Below are positions 1 to 8,614 of a stretch of 64,000 bases of DNA, piece by piece. This DNA is from an uncultured Lachnospiraceae bacterium (lineage in GTDB: Bacteria > Bacillota > Clostridia > Lachnospirales > Lachnospiraceae). The stretch spans positions 1 to 64,000 of the forward strand of contig CANRMF010000004.1 in NCBI GenBank assembly GCA_947631665.1. The letters are read 5' to 3'. The stretch's first letter is position 1. Each line of letters begins with the position of its first letter. A program made the position numbers and the translations under genes. The notes beneath the pieces are model-generated. The model was not told the DNA's origin. It worked only from the letters and a program-made list of their open reading frames with translations, and did no database searches.

Positions 1-76
1 TAACGAATTTCTATTTTCTTTTAATATTAGATATGATAATATGAATTTACAAAATATTTTAGGAGGGACGTATGAT

Positions 77-766
77 ATGATGAAAAAATGGATTATTTTT
101 GCTGTAATGATTTTATTGAGCGGCGCTTGTCTGTCAAATAATGTCAATGCCGCTGCAAAACAGTCAAAACCAAAACTATCAGAAACAAAAATCACACTGA
201 AAGTAGGCACTAAGAAAACAATTAAGGTGAAAAAGATTGGAAAAAATGCGAAAATTAAATGGAGTTCCAACCGGCCTAAAATTGTAACGGTTTCCAAAAA
301 GGGTGTCGCTTTTGCAAAAGCTTCGGGCAATGCGGTGATTAAAGCCACTGTAAAGCAGAAAGGAAAAAAGATTGTTTTGAAATGTAAAATAAACGTTCCA
401 AAACCTGTCAAAGACTCCGTCAATCCTCTGCCGGTGGCAGATGTATACAAGAAAAACACTTTATTTGATACATATCTGTCCGGTGGAGTATCCGCAATAC
501 ACTATAATATAAACAACACCCCTTATGTTGTAACCGACACAAAAAAGATTACTTCCATTCTCACATATATGTCATTGCTGGAAGTGGAACAGACAACAAA
601 TCCGAACGTGGCAGGTGGATTTTCCATGATATTATCCGTACCTGACCGGCCAATGGTAACCATCGGCTTACTGAATGATACGTTTAGTATTGATGGACAA
701 TATTATAAAATAAAAAATTCCACTCTTGACATCACAACTGTAATTCAATTGTTTTTAGGGCTTTAA
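77..766 (+). CDS. secreted Big_2-type protein of unknown function
   Basis: The ORF track begins at base 41, but AGGAGG at 61-66 places the start at the ATG at 77 (or 80), giving about 229 residues. The N-terminus (MMKKWIIF... to VNA-AAKQ) is a signal peptide. Residues about 30-105 form a Lys-rich bacterial Ig-like Big_2 domain, with the typical core of W-S-S-N, I-V-T-V and K-G-V. The C-terminal 110 residues (from about PLPVADVY) match nothing I recognise. It is probably exported and either surface-bound or released. It is transcribed toward leuS and ends at a shared terminator. Two other proteins here (12199-13377 and 15647-16738) carry the same kind of Lys-rich domain. Export and domain class are fairly secure; the role is unknown. 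Confidence 0.8.
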   Translation: MMKKWIIFAVMILLSGACLSNNVNAAAKQSKPKLSETKITLKVGTKKTIKVKKIGKNAKIKWSSNRPKIVTVSKKGVAFAKASGNAVIKATVKQKGKKIVLKCKINVPKPVKDSVNPLPVADVYKKNTLFDTYLSGGVSAIHYNINNTPYVVTDTKKITSILTYMSLLEVEQTTNPNVAGGFSMILSVPDRPMVTIGLLNDTFSIDGQYYKIKNSTLDITTVIQLFLGL

Positions 767-812
767 TTCTTCAGCTCATGTGATGATTTAAAAAAATGTT
801 TCTGATAACAGG

Positions 813-847
813 AAGGCGTCTCAAAAGTATACCTTTTGGGACGCCTT
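813..847. terminator. bidirectional intrinsic terminator between convergent genes
   Basis: A 15-bp stem (AAGGCGTCTCAAAAG with CTTTTGGGACGCCTT, one G-U pair) and a 5-nt loop lie between the convergent plus-strand Big_2 gene and leuS. The plus side is followed by a T-rich tract; the minus side has T-rich sequence a little further out. Confidence 0.8.
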
Positions 848-868
848 CTTTATCTTCATATAAGTTTT

Positions 869-3283
869 TTATCTCATGACAATATTGATAATTCTTCCCG
901 GAACATAAATTTCTTTTACGATTGTGCCGGTCAGTTTTCCTGCAAGCGCTTCTTTTCCTTTTGCAAGCGCGTCGTCTTTTCCGATTTCCGCAGGAACGCT
1001 GATGACTGCTTTGGTCTTTCCGTTAATCTGTACCGGAATTTCAATCTCGTCGTCTTTCATGAGTTCCTCGTCTGCGGACGGCCATGCGTTATTTTCAAAA
1101 ACGCTGCCCTCTTTGCCCAGTCTCTCCCAGAGTTCCTCAGCAATATGCGGCGCAAACGGAGCGAGCAGTGTCGTAAACACTTCTATCGTTTCTTTATCGA
1201 CTCCGCCGGACTTTTTCGCAATCTCCGTCAGTTTATTGTTGTACTCCATAAATCCAGATACAACCGTATTCAGACTGAAATCTTCCAGACGCTTTGTAAT
1301 CGTATGAATGAGCTGATGACGCACTTTAATCATCTCTTTGGTCGGCGCGACATCTTTTTCAATACTTTCCGTAGCCAGTTTCCAATATTTTGTAATAAAA
1401 CGGTATACGCCGTCAATGCCGCGTTCGTCCCACTCGGAGTCTAATTCCGGAGGGCCGACAAACATTTCATACAGCCTGAGCGAATCACAGCCGTAATCCC
1501 GTACCAAATCGTCCGGGGAAACGACGTTCCCTTTTGATTTACTCATCTTAATGCCGTTTTTACCGGTAATCATGCCCTGATTAAAGAGTTTTTTAAACGG
1601 TTCTTCAAAATCAACCACTCCGATGTCATATAAAAATTTGGTATAAAATCTGGAATAAAGCAGATGTAAAACCGCATGTTCCACGCCGCCGATATACATA
1701 TCCACCGGAAGATTGTCATGCGCCTTCTGCTTGGACACCAGTTCTTTGTCATTTTTATTATCTACATAGCGCAGGAAGTACCATGAGGAGCCTGCCCACT
1801 GCGGCATCGTATTCGTCTCTCTTTTTGCCGGCTTTCCGCAGCATGGACAAGTCGTGTTTACCCACTCGTCAATCGCCGCAAGCGGAGATTCGCCGGTACC
1901 GGTAGGCTCATAAGATTCCACCTCCGGCAGCAATAACGGAAGTTCTTCCTCCGGAACAGGAACTGCGCCGCAATCCGGACAGTGCACAATCGGAATCGGT
2001 TCTCCCCAGTAACGCTGTCTGGAAAATACCCAGTCACGCAGTTTATAGTTGACTGTCGCCCTGCCAAATCCTTTTTCTTCAATGATATGAGGCGCTTCTT
2101 TTTTGAGTACGGCGGACTCCATGCCATTCCATTCGCCGGAGTTAATCATTGTACCCGCAGCGTCGGTGTAAGCTTCCGTCATATTTTCAATTTCCACGCC
2201 GTCTTTTGCGATAACCTGAATAATCGGAATATCGAATTTCTTTGCAAACTCAAAGTCACGATCATCATGCGCAGGAACGCACATAATCGCTCCCGTACCG
2301 TAATCTGCCAGCACATAATCGGAAAGCCAGATTGGAACCTTCGCGCCGTTTAACGGATTGATTGCATAACTTCCGGTAAAGACGCCGGTCTTTTCTTTTC
2401 CCTGCAGTCTGTCTACGGAGGATTTGTTGGCAGCCATCTGGATATATGCTTCAACGTCAGCTTTTGTTTCTTCCGTTGCCAAATTTCCTGCCATCGCATG
2501 TTCCGGCGCAAGCACCATAAAGGTAGCGCCATAAAGGGTATCCGGTCTGGTCGTGTAGACGGTGATTTTTTCCTCAGAATTTTCCAATTTAAAATCAACT
2601 TCCGCACCGTAAGATTTTCCAATCCAGTCCGTCTGCATTTTTTTAACCTTTTCCGGCCAGTCGAGTTTGTCTAAATCATTCAGCAGTCTGTCTGCGTACG
2701 CCGTAATCTTCAGCATCCACTGCTTCAGATTTTTCTTTGTCACCTCAGCGCCACAACGCTCACAGCAGCCGTTGACAACTTCCTCGTTTGCAAGACCTGT
2801 TTTACAGGACGGACACCAGTTAATCGGCATTTCCTTCTGGTAGGCAAGTCCTTTCTTAAACATCTGTACAAAAATCCACTGCGTCCACTTATAAAAAGAC
2901 GGATCAGTCGTATTGACCTCCATATCCCAGTCGTACAGTGCGGCGATTTCATTGATCTGCTTTTTGATGTTTTTAATATTCTGCGCCGTAGAAATTGCCG
3001 GGTGGGTTTTCATCTTGATGGCATAATTTTCAGCAGGAAGCCCAAACGCGTCCCAGCCCATCGGGTGAATAATATGGTATCCATGAAGCATCTTGTATCT
3101 GCTCCAGACATCGCTGATGACATACCCTCTCCAATGTCCTACATGAAGTCCGGAGCCTGACGGATACGGAAACATGTCAAGACAGTAATATTTCGGTTTG
3201 CTCTTGTCGGCGTTAATTGGGGAAACGTCCCAGTTGTGACGCCATTTCTTTTCAATCTCCTTATGGTTATAAGATACTGCCAT
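869..3283 (-). CDS. leuS: leucyl-tRNA synthetase
   Basis: Class I synthetase that charges tRNA-Leu in the cytoplasm, 804 residues, normal for the bacterial enzyme. The HIGH-type signature is seen in GLHVGHWRGY and the KMSKS loop in IKMSKSKGNV. The CP1 editing region (TTRPDTLYGATFMVLAPEH) and the Cys-pair zinc-type insertion (CPSCKTG...CCERCG) are present. The ORF track starts at 3310, but GAGGAGG at 3292-3298 is 8 nt from the ATG at 3283 (MAVSYNHKEIEKKW), so I use 3283. It follows the LDT-like gene by 27 nt and shares its promoter at 4763-4790. No T-box was seen before it. Confidence 0.97.
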   Translation of the reverse strand: MAVSYNHKEIEKKWRHNWDVSPINADKSKPKYYCLDMFPYPSGSGLHVGHWRGYVISDVWSRYKMLHGYHIIHPMGWDAFGLPAENYAIKMKTHPAISTAQNIKNIKKQINEIAALYDWDMEVNTTDPSFYKWTQWIFVQMFKKGLAYQKEMPINWCPSCKTGLANEEVVNGCCERCGAEVTKKNLKQWMLKITAYADRLLNDLDKLDWPEKVKKMQTDWIGKSYGAEVDFKLENSEEKITVYTTRPDTLYGATFMVLAPEHAMAGNLATEETKADVEAYIQMAANKSSVDRLQGKEKTGVFTGSYAINPLNGAKVPIWLSDYVLADYGTGAIMCVPAHDDRDFEFAKKFDIPIIQVIAKDGVEIENMTEAYTDAAGTMINSGEWNGMESAVLKKEAPHIIEEKGFGRATVNYKLRDWVFSRQRYWGEPIPIVHCPDCGAVPVPEEELPLLLPEVESYEPTGTGESPLAAIDEWVNTTCPCCGKPAKRETNTMPQWAGSSWYFLRYVDNKNDKELVSKQKAHDNLPVDMYIGGVEHAVLHLLYSRFYTKFLYDIGVVDFEEPFKKLFNQGMITGKNGIKMSKSKGNVVSPDDLVRDYGCDSLRLYEMFVGPPELDSEWDERGIDGVYRFITKYWKLATESIEKDVAPTKEMIKVRHQLIHTITKRLEDFSLNTVVSGFMEYNNKLTEIAKKSGGVDKETIEVFTTLLAPFAPHIAEELWERLGKEGSVFENNAWPSADEELMKDDEIEIPVQINGKTKAVISVPAEIGKDDALAKGKEALAGKLTGTIVKEIYVPGRIINIVMR

Positions 3284-3310
3284 AATATATTCCTCCTCAA
3301 TCTGTATCAT

Positions 3311-4702
3311 TTATTCTGATTTTGCTGTAGTTTCCACAGCTTCTTCAGTTTCCTTTGTGACATTTTCTTTTTTCTTTTTGGTCGTTTCTTCTTTTGATTT
3401 TTTTGTCGCTTTCTGATTTTCCTTCGCTTTTTCCTTATTCATTTTTAATAAAGATTCTTTTTCTTTATCCGACAAAACTCCTTTTGCCTTCAGAGCTGAC
3501 TCATTGATTTTTACTTCGACCAAAACCTGACAGGAGCCGATATTGCCCGCTGCGTCTTTTGCCGTAATAATCACCGGAAAGGTGCTGAGTCCAAGTTCAT
3601 TTTCCACTACGGTATGCACAGTAATCGTACAGTCCGCCTCATCGCAGGAAACGTAAGGTTTTACCATGCTCTCAATTTTTGCCACGTTTTCTTTTTTGTT
3701 GATATCCTTTGCAGTCCGGCTGGCGACCTCTAAAGTAAACATGCTCTTGGAGCAGGAAACCTTTGGGCAGGTCGTGTCTGTAACCTGAAACTCCTGCTTG
3801 ATTTCCAGTTTTTTTCCGGCGGTATCCGTATAAGAATATTTTACGGTATGTTTTCCGGTTTCCGCCGTTGAAAATTTTTTGTATTTAAGATGTCCTAAAA
3901 TATTTTTCCCTTTTTCATCAAACGCAAGTAGATTGGCAAGGTAGTTGATACTGCTTCCCTTTTCCACCACTACTGTTTTGCTGCCCGAAACAAGTTTCCC
4001 CGGCTTGATTTTAAGATACGGATTTTCCGATGAGGAATCTGTCGGATCCCAGCCGCAGTACTTTTTTAAGTTTATCGTTTCCGCCGGCTGCATCGGAAGC
4101 CTGTCCGTCTTTTTTCCTTTCAGCACCCTGACCTGCGTAGCGTCTTTACAGTGCTCGTAAATCCATGCGGCGTCTCCGGAATACAGGCAGACGCCGGCTC
4201 CGGAAATTTTTTTCCCGATATTCTGATAATCCTTCCGGTTGAGCGTGTATGGATAGCGCTCCCTGTAACTGACAGATTGAATCCACGCTCCCTCTTTCAG
4301 TTTTGTATTGTACTGGTGCCAAGCGCCGTCATTTTTAATCCATATATAATCCGATACCGTCTTATATTTTCCATTTTTCAGATTTTTACCGACGGAACAT
4401 GGAAAAACCTTCACCGCATTTTTTTCTGTGCGCTTTTTATCCGTATATTGATAAACAATCAGCGCATTTTTGGAGCGGTTAATTTCTAAATAGTAATCTT
4501 GCGGATTTGCGCTTTTCTTTTCCCCGCTGTCTGCGGAATTTGCATCTGACACATGAACTGTTCCGCTTTTTGCGTCACTGTTGACTTTGTGATACACAAA
4601 CATCAGTGCGCCGAAAATCAGTCCGGCGACAATCAGGATTTCCAAGAGCGTCAGAAGTCCGTTTTTTACTTTTTCAGATTTTAATAGCGTTTTGATATCC
4701 AT
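3311..4702 (-). CDS. membrane-anchored degenerate L,D-transpeptidase-like protein with DUF5011-type Ig domains
   Basis: A 463-residue protein; the ATG at 4702 has GAGG six nt upstream and is preferred to the GTG at 4717. An N-terminal transmembrane helix (about residues 17-38) anchors it with the C-terminus outside. Residues about 65-200 resemble a YkuD/L,D-transpeptidase domain, ending in SGAGVCLYSGDAAWIY, which aligns with the family end HGCIR..N.D...WIY. The His is missing, and the Cys sits two residues nearer the Asp than the catalytic Cys should. Two Ig-like domains of the DUF5011 kind follow (about 235-320 and 325-405), then a Lys/Glu/Thr-rich tail. It sits upstream of leuS in one transcript. 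Cross-linking activity is doubtful; a wall-binding role is an inference. Confidence 0.7.
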   Translation of the reverse strand: MDIKTLLKSEKVKNGLLTLLEILIVAGLIFGALMFVYHKVNSDAKSGTVHVSDANSADSGEKKSANPQDYYLEINRSKNALIVYQYTDKKRTEKNAVKVFPCSVGKNLKNGKYKTVSDYIWIKNDGAWHQYNTKLKEGAWIQSVSYRERYPYTLNRKDYQNIGKKISGAGVCLYSGDAAWIYEHCKDATQVRVLKGKKTDRLPMQPAETINLKKYCGWDPTDSSSENPYLKIKPGKLVSGSKTVVVEKGSSINYLANLLAFDEKGKNILGHLKYKKFSTAETGKHTVKYSYTDTAGKKLEIKQEFQVTDTTCPKVSCSKSMFTLEVASRTAKDINKKENVAKIESMVKPYVSCDEADCTITVHTVVENELGLSTFPVIITAKDAAGNIGSCQVLVEVKINESALKAKGVLSDKEKESLLKMNKEKAKENQKATKKSKEETTKKKKENVTKETEEAVETTAKSE

Positions 4703-4724
4703 TTCATTCCTCAACACACATTAC

Positions 4725-4787
4725 AAAAAAACTCTGCAATGCCATATCAAACATACCTGTTTATTATAACGCATTACAGAGTTTTTT
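4725..4787 (-). terminator. terminator of thiT with a promoter inside its loop
   Basis: On the minus strand an AAAAAACTCTGTAATGC arm (4787-4771) pairs with GCATTGCAGAGTTTTTT (4741-4725), with one mismatch, followed by a T run. The 28-nt loop contains the -10 box of the next operon. Read-through from thiT would fold the full hairpin. A transcript starting in the loop would carry only the right arm. Confidence 0.7.
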
Positions 4788-4790
4788 CAA
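4763..4790 (-). promoter_or_regulatory. sigma-A promoter for the LDT-like gene and leuS
   Basis: TTGAAA (4790-4785), 16-nt spacer, TATAAT (4768-4763) on the minus strand. It overlaps the left arm and loop of the preceding terminator hairpin. Confidence 0.75.
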
Positions 4791-4826
4791 GAATCCCTTT
4801 AGAAAAAATGCAGGTTTCTCTTTGAT

Positions 4827-5537
4827 TTATTCATTGACCATGTTTTTTACGCGGGACAGGGCTTTTGCTACCGGCGGCAGGGCAATCACAATCAGCGTAA
4901 TCAGCGCCTCCACACCAAGGTATGCGCCGTTGTACGCCAGCGAATAAGGCACTGCGCCCCAGCCTTCCCATGCATATTCGCCAAAGAAAATCCAGCCGGA
5001 GATAAATGCAAAAAAGTATCTTCCAAGCACGCCCAGCAGATATCCGATTTGAAGTCCGCCAAATTTCAACACTTTGCAGTCAAATGTTTTATGGATATGA
5101 TAGCCGATACCGGAAAGTCCCAGCGCGCCGAATGCAAGCGGGTAATCAACGAGCATCTGCGGAATTGTCAGAATATACGGATCGACAATCAACTGCAAAA
5201 GACCGTAAGCAACGCCGGTCAGAACGCCCGCGCCAATTCCGTACCAGTAACCGATTAAGGCAATAAAGAGCATACTCAGCAACGTAATAGAGCCGCCCAT
5301 CGGCATCTCAAACAGTTTAATATTGGACGTCATAAACGCAAGCGCAACGCAGACGGCAGAAACCGCAAGCTGTCTTGCCGAAATGCGGTATTCCTTTTTC
5401 CCAATCAGAAAAGAGGCAATCAGCAAAGACACCACCATCACTATAACCAGCGCAACATAACCGGCTGTCGTCGGAAGATACATAATTCCGCCGTATCCGT
5501 CGTCGACGCCCTTTGCAAAAAATGATAACATTTCCAT
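4827..5537 (-). CDS. thiT: ECF transporter S component, thiamine-specific (ThiT)
   Basis: Substrate-binding membrane subunit for thiamine uptake, working with a shared EcfA/EcfA'/EcfT energising module that is not in this window. The 236-residue form starts at the ATG at 5537, ten nt from AGGAGG; the ORF track's extra 48 residues are riboswitch and leader sequence. About six hydrophobic segments follow. MPMGGSITLLSMLF and the DPYILTIPQMLVDYPLAF segment are characteristic of ThiT. It lies just downstream of a TPP riboswitch and has its own promoter, which fits thiamine control. Family assignment is confident from both the protein and the riboswitch. Confidence 0.92.
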   Translation of the reverse strand: MEMLSFFAKGVDDGYGGIMYLPTTAGYVALVIVMVVSLLIASFLIGKKEYRISARQLAVSAVCVALAFMTSNIKLFEMPMGGSITLLSMLFIALIGYWYGIGAGVLTGVAYGLLQLIVDPYILTIPQMLVDYPLAFGALGLSGIGYHIHKTFDCKVLKFGGLQIGYLLGVLGRYFFAFISGWIFFGEYAWEGWGAVPYSLAYNGAYLGVEALITLIVIALPPVAKALSRVKNMVNE

Positions 5538-5619
5538 AAAAAAAAATCCTCCTTTGAATTTTGTTCGCCAGAGAATTCCATCACAGTAAGAAACCCGTAA
5601 ACGGATTTTGCATACTATT

Positions 5620-5771
5620 ACGCTTCCTTTCGTCGGTACTAACCGAATCAAGTTATGAGGGATCTGAATACAGCATATCAACTCCGTCCGCGCAAAGTCT
5701 TTTCTGACAAAATCGCGGTTCGGCTATGCGGTATCAAACTCAGTCTCAGCACATGGCACCCCTAGCGAGTT
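5620..5771 (-). promoter_or_regulatory. TPP riboswitch (THI element)
   Basis: On the minus strand the 5' half reads CTAGGGGTGCC...GCTGAGA, and the 3' half carries CCCTCATAACTTGATTCGG then CCGACGAAAGGAAGCG. These are the two conserved arms of the THI element. The arms are separated by an unusually long P3 extension of roughly 75 nt. About 80 nt follow before the thiT start codon, with a short CCGT..ACGG hairpin but no convincing T-run terminator, so the output mode (translation or transcription) is unclear. Confidence 0.9.
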
Positions 5772-5789
5772 ATTTACTTTTCATGTAGC

Positions 5790-5818
5790 AGTGTATCGTC
5801 TTTTTTTCCTTCTGTCAA
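5790..5818 (-). promoter_or_regulatory. sigma-A promoter for thiT, overlapping the trpA stop codon
   Basis: TTGACA (5818-5813), 17-nt spacer, TACACT (5795-5790). The TGA stop codon of trpA lies inside the -35 hexamer. The predicted start is about a dozen nt before the TPP aptamer. Confidence 0.75.
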
Positions 5819-6600
5819 TCCTTTTCTGCCGCAAGACAGGCTGCCTTCATTTCTTTTACATACGGGCCTACAAACGCCGGCGCGTCTTTTCCATGTTGGG
5901 CAATGATTTTGACAATCGCGCTTCCGACGATTGCGCCGTCAGCATAACGGCACATTTTTTCTGCCTGCTCAGGCGTTGCGATACCAAAACCAATCGCACA
6001 TGGCACGTCGGAGAATTCCTTCACAAGCCGCGCGATGGATTCCAAATCGGTTGTAATATTTTCCCGCACGCCGGTTACTCCAAGCGAAGACACAATATAG
6101 ACATAACCCTGCGCCGTCTTCGCAATCTTTTGAATCCGGTCTTTGGAAGTCGGGGCAATCAGCGGAATTAAATCAATTCCTGCGGCGTCGCAGTATGGAG
6201 CCATCTCGTCCCTTTCTTCATACGGACAGTCTGGAATAATCAGGCCGGAGATACCGCATTCCTTGCAGCGTCCCATAAATTTTTGCGTGCCATACTTAAA
6301 TACGGCATTGGCATAAGTCATAAAAATCAGCGGAATGTGAATTTTATCCTGAATGTCTTTGATGGCGTCAAACAATTTGTCGGTCGTAGTTCCCGCCTTG
6401 AGCGCCCGCAGGTCTGCTTCCTGAATGACCACGCCCTCCGCAATCGGATCTGAAAATGGAATCCCGATTTCTATGATGTCCGCTCCGTTTTCCTGCATTT
6501 CCAAAATCAGTTTTTTAGTCGTTTCCAAGTCCGGATCTCCGCCGGTAATAAATGGAATAAACGCTTTGTGATTTTTAAAAGCTTCACTTATCTTACTCAT
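5815..6600 (-). CDS. trpA: tryptophan synthase alpha chain
   Basis: Cleaves indole-3-glycerol phosphate to indole and glyceraldehyde-3-phosphate in the alpha2-beta2 complex. 261 residues from [17 protein letters not shown]; the ORF track's earlier start runs into trpB. FITGGDPD, the active-site Glu in [11 protein letters not shown] and the Asp of FSDPIAEG are all present. The start codon overlaps the trpB stop by 8 nt, so translation is probably coupled. It is the last gene of trpEGDCBA. Confidence 0.97.
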   Translation of the reverse strand: MSKISEAFKNHKAFIPFITGGDPDLETTKKLILEMQENGADIIEIGIPFSDPIAEGVVIQEADLRALKAGTTTDKLFDAIKDIQDKIHIPLIFMTYANAVFKYGTQKFMGRCKECGISGLIIPDCPYEERDEMAPYCDAAGIDLIPLIAPTSKDRIQKIAKTAQGYVYIVSSLGVTGVRENITTDLESIARLVKEFSDVPCAIGFGIATPEQAEKMCRYADGAIVGSAIVKIIAQHGKDAPAFVGPYVKEMKAACLAAEKD

Positions 6601-7777
6601 AAATCTGTACTCCTCTATATCTTGCAATGGCAGCGACGTCTTTATCTCCACGCCCTGACACGTTAATGACTACGATTTTATCTTTATCAAGCGTTGGCAC
6701 ATATTTCATCGCATAGGCGACGGCGTGAGAACTCTCAATCGCCGGAATAATGCCCTCCACTCTCGACAGATACTCAAACGCCTCGACCGCTTCCTCATCA
6801 GTAACCGGCACATAGACCGCTCTCCCCGTATCGTGGAGATTTGCGTGCTCCGGCCCGATTCCCGGATAATCCAGTCCTGCGGAAATCGAGTAAACCGGTG
6901 CAATCTGCCCGTCGTCATTCTGACAGAACATGGATTTCATTCCATGAAAAATTCCCTCTGTCCCGTTTGCAATCGTGGCGGCATTTTTCGGGGTATCCAC
7001 GCCAAGTCCCGCCGCCTCGCAGCCAATCAGCGCCACATCTTTGTCTTCAATAAAATGGTAAAACGCGCCCATTGCATTGGAACCGCCGCCCACACAGGCA
7101 ATCACCGCGTCCGGCAGTCTTCCTTCCGCCTCCATCAACTGCTGTTTGATTTCTTTGCTGATAACGCTCTGGAAATCCCTTACAATCGTAGGAAACGGGT
7201 GCGGCCCCATAACGGAGCCCAACACATAAAGCGTATCGTCCATTCGGTTAGTCCATTCGCGCATCGCCTCATTGACCGCGTCTTTTAACGTCATGGTACC
7301 GCTTGTTACCGCGTGAACTTTTGCGCCGAGCAGTTCCATTCTGAAAACATTTAACGCCTGACGTTCACAGTCCTCTTTTCCCATGAAAATTTCACATTCC
7401 ATATCCATGAGCGCTGCCGCTGTGGCGGTTGCCACGCCATGCTGTCCTGCTCCCGTCTCCGCAATTACTCTGGTCTTCCCCATTTTCTTTGCAAGAAGCA
7501 CCTGTCCGAGCACGTTGTTAATTTTGTGCGAACCGGTGTGATTCAAATCTTCCCGCTTTAAATATACTTTGGCGCCGCCCAAATCTTTAGTCATTTTCTC
7601 TGCATAATAAAGAAGCGACGGTCTTCCGGCATAATTGTTCAACAAATCCTGCAGCTCTCTGTTAAATTCCGGATCCTTTTTATAATAATCATACGCTTTT
7701 TCTAATTCATTTACAGCCGTCATCAGTGTTTCAGGGACATACTGCCCTCCATGAATACCGAATCTTCCCTTGCTCAT
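6593..7777 (-). CDS. trpB: tryptophan synthase beta chain
   Basis: Joins indole and serine to make tryptophan, PLP-dependent. 394 residues, starting [19 protein letters not shown] behind AGGAGG. The PLP lysine lies in [11 protein letters not shown], the glycine-rich phosphate loop in [12 protein letters not shown], and [17 protein letters not shown] is the usual beta-chain signature. It ends 8 nt inside trpA. Upstream, trpC stops 28 nt away, with no trpF in between. This is a TrpB1-type protein, as expected for a gene paired with trpA. Confidence 0.97.
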   Translation of the reverse strand: MSKGRFGIHGGQYVPETLMTAVNELEKAYDYYKKDPEFNRELQDLLNNYAGRPSLLYYAEKMTKDLGGAKVYLKREDLNHTGSHKINNVLGQVLLAKKMGKTRVIAETGAGQHGVATATAAALMDMECEIFMGKEDCERQALNVFRMELLGAKVHAVTSGTMTLKDAVNEAMREWTNRMDDTLYVLGSVMGPHPFPTIVRDFQSVISKEIKQQLMEAEGRLPDAVIACVGGGSNAMGAFYHFIEDKDVALIGCEAAGLGVDTPKNAATIANGTEGIFHGMKSMFCQNDDGQIAPVYSISAGLDYPGIGPEHANLHDTGRAVYVPVTDEEAVEAFEYLSRVEGIIPAIESSHAVAYAMKYVPTLDKDKIVVINVSGRGDKDVAAIARYRGVQIYE

Positions 7778-7805
7778 CGCGTTATCCTCCTATTTATTCG
7801 TTTCA

Positions 7806-8591
7806 CTATCTATTTGTTTCACTGTCTAATTCTTTTAACATTTTCGCTTTGTCTTTTGCTCTCATCAACGTTTCGCCAATCAGCACGCCGTTTACATACG
7901 CTTCCTTCAGCCGGCGGACGTCCTGCGGATACCGGATTCCGCTTTCCGCAATAAACAGAATATCAGACGGAACCAGTTTTCGCAATCGTTCGCTGTTGGA
8001 AATATCCACCGTAAATGTTTTCAAATCCCTGTTGTTGACGCCGATAATTCTTGCTCCCGCGCCAAGCGCCTGACGGATTTCCGCTTCATCATGCGCCTCA
8101 ACCAGCGCTGAAATTCCCAGTGCATCACAAATCTGAATATCCCGCCGGATCGTCTGTTCGTCCAGCAGCGCGCAAATCAGCAGCACTGCCGACGCTCCAT
8201 GTACTTTCGCGTCATAAATCATATAATCGTCAACCACAAAATCCTTCCTCAGAAGGGGAACGGATACTTTTTCGCTGATTGCCTTTAAATATTTTTTGTC
8301 TCCCTGAAAATATTCCGGCTCCGTCAGCACTGAAATACAGCCGGCGCCGGCTTTTTCGTATTCCTGCGCAATTTCCACAAACGGAAAATCTTTTGCAATC
8401 ACGCCTTTGGACGGAGATGCTTTTTTTACCTCGCAGATAAAAGTCATGCCGTCCTCTGCCAGTTTTTTCTCAAAAGAAAAATCTCCCTTTGGCATGGCAA
8501 GCGCTCTCTCCTTGATTGTTTCGAGCGATATTTCCTTTTTTTCCTTCTCCACTCTTTTTCTGGTGGACTGTGCAATTTCTTCTAAAATCAT
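7806..8591 (-). CDS. trpC: indole-3-glycerol-phosphate synthase
   Basis: Closes the indole ring in tryptophan synthesis. 261 residues, normal for a monofunctional IGPS beta/alpha barrel. CEVKKASPSKGVI carries the catalytic Lys, then LTEPEYFQGDKKYL, LLRKDFVVDDYMI, and the C-terminal ESGI and LIGETLM phosphate-site motifs. GAGGAA precedes the ATG. No phosphoribosylanthranilate isomerase domain is fused to either end, so this protein does not obviously replace the missing trpF. Confidence 0.96.
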   Translation of the reverse strand: MILEEIAQSTRKRVEKEKKEISLETIKERALAMPKGDFSFEKKLAEDGMTFICEVKKASPSKGVIAKDFPFVEIAQEYEKAGAGCISVLTEPEYFQGDKKYLKAISEKVSVPLLRKDFVVDDYMIYDAKVHGASAVLLICALLDEQTIRRDIQICDALGISALVEAHDEAEIRQALGAGARIIGVNNRDLKTFTVDISNSERLRKLVPSDILFIAESGIRYPQDVRRLKEAYVNGVLIGETLMRAKDKAKMLKELDSETNR

Positions 8592-8614
8592 TTCCGGTTC
8601 CTCAATTCCGCTTC

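Noticed and set aside
836-1444. 202-residue plus-strand ORF opposite leuS
   Set aside because: It is a shadow of leuS in the complementary frame, with no ribosome site or recognisable domain.
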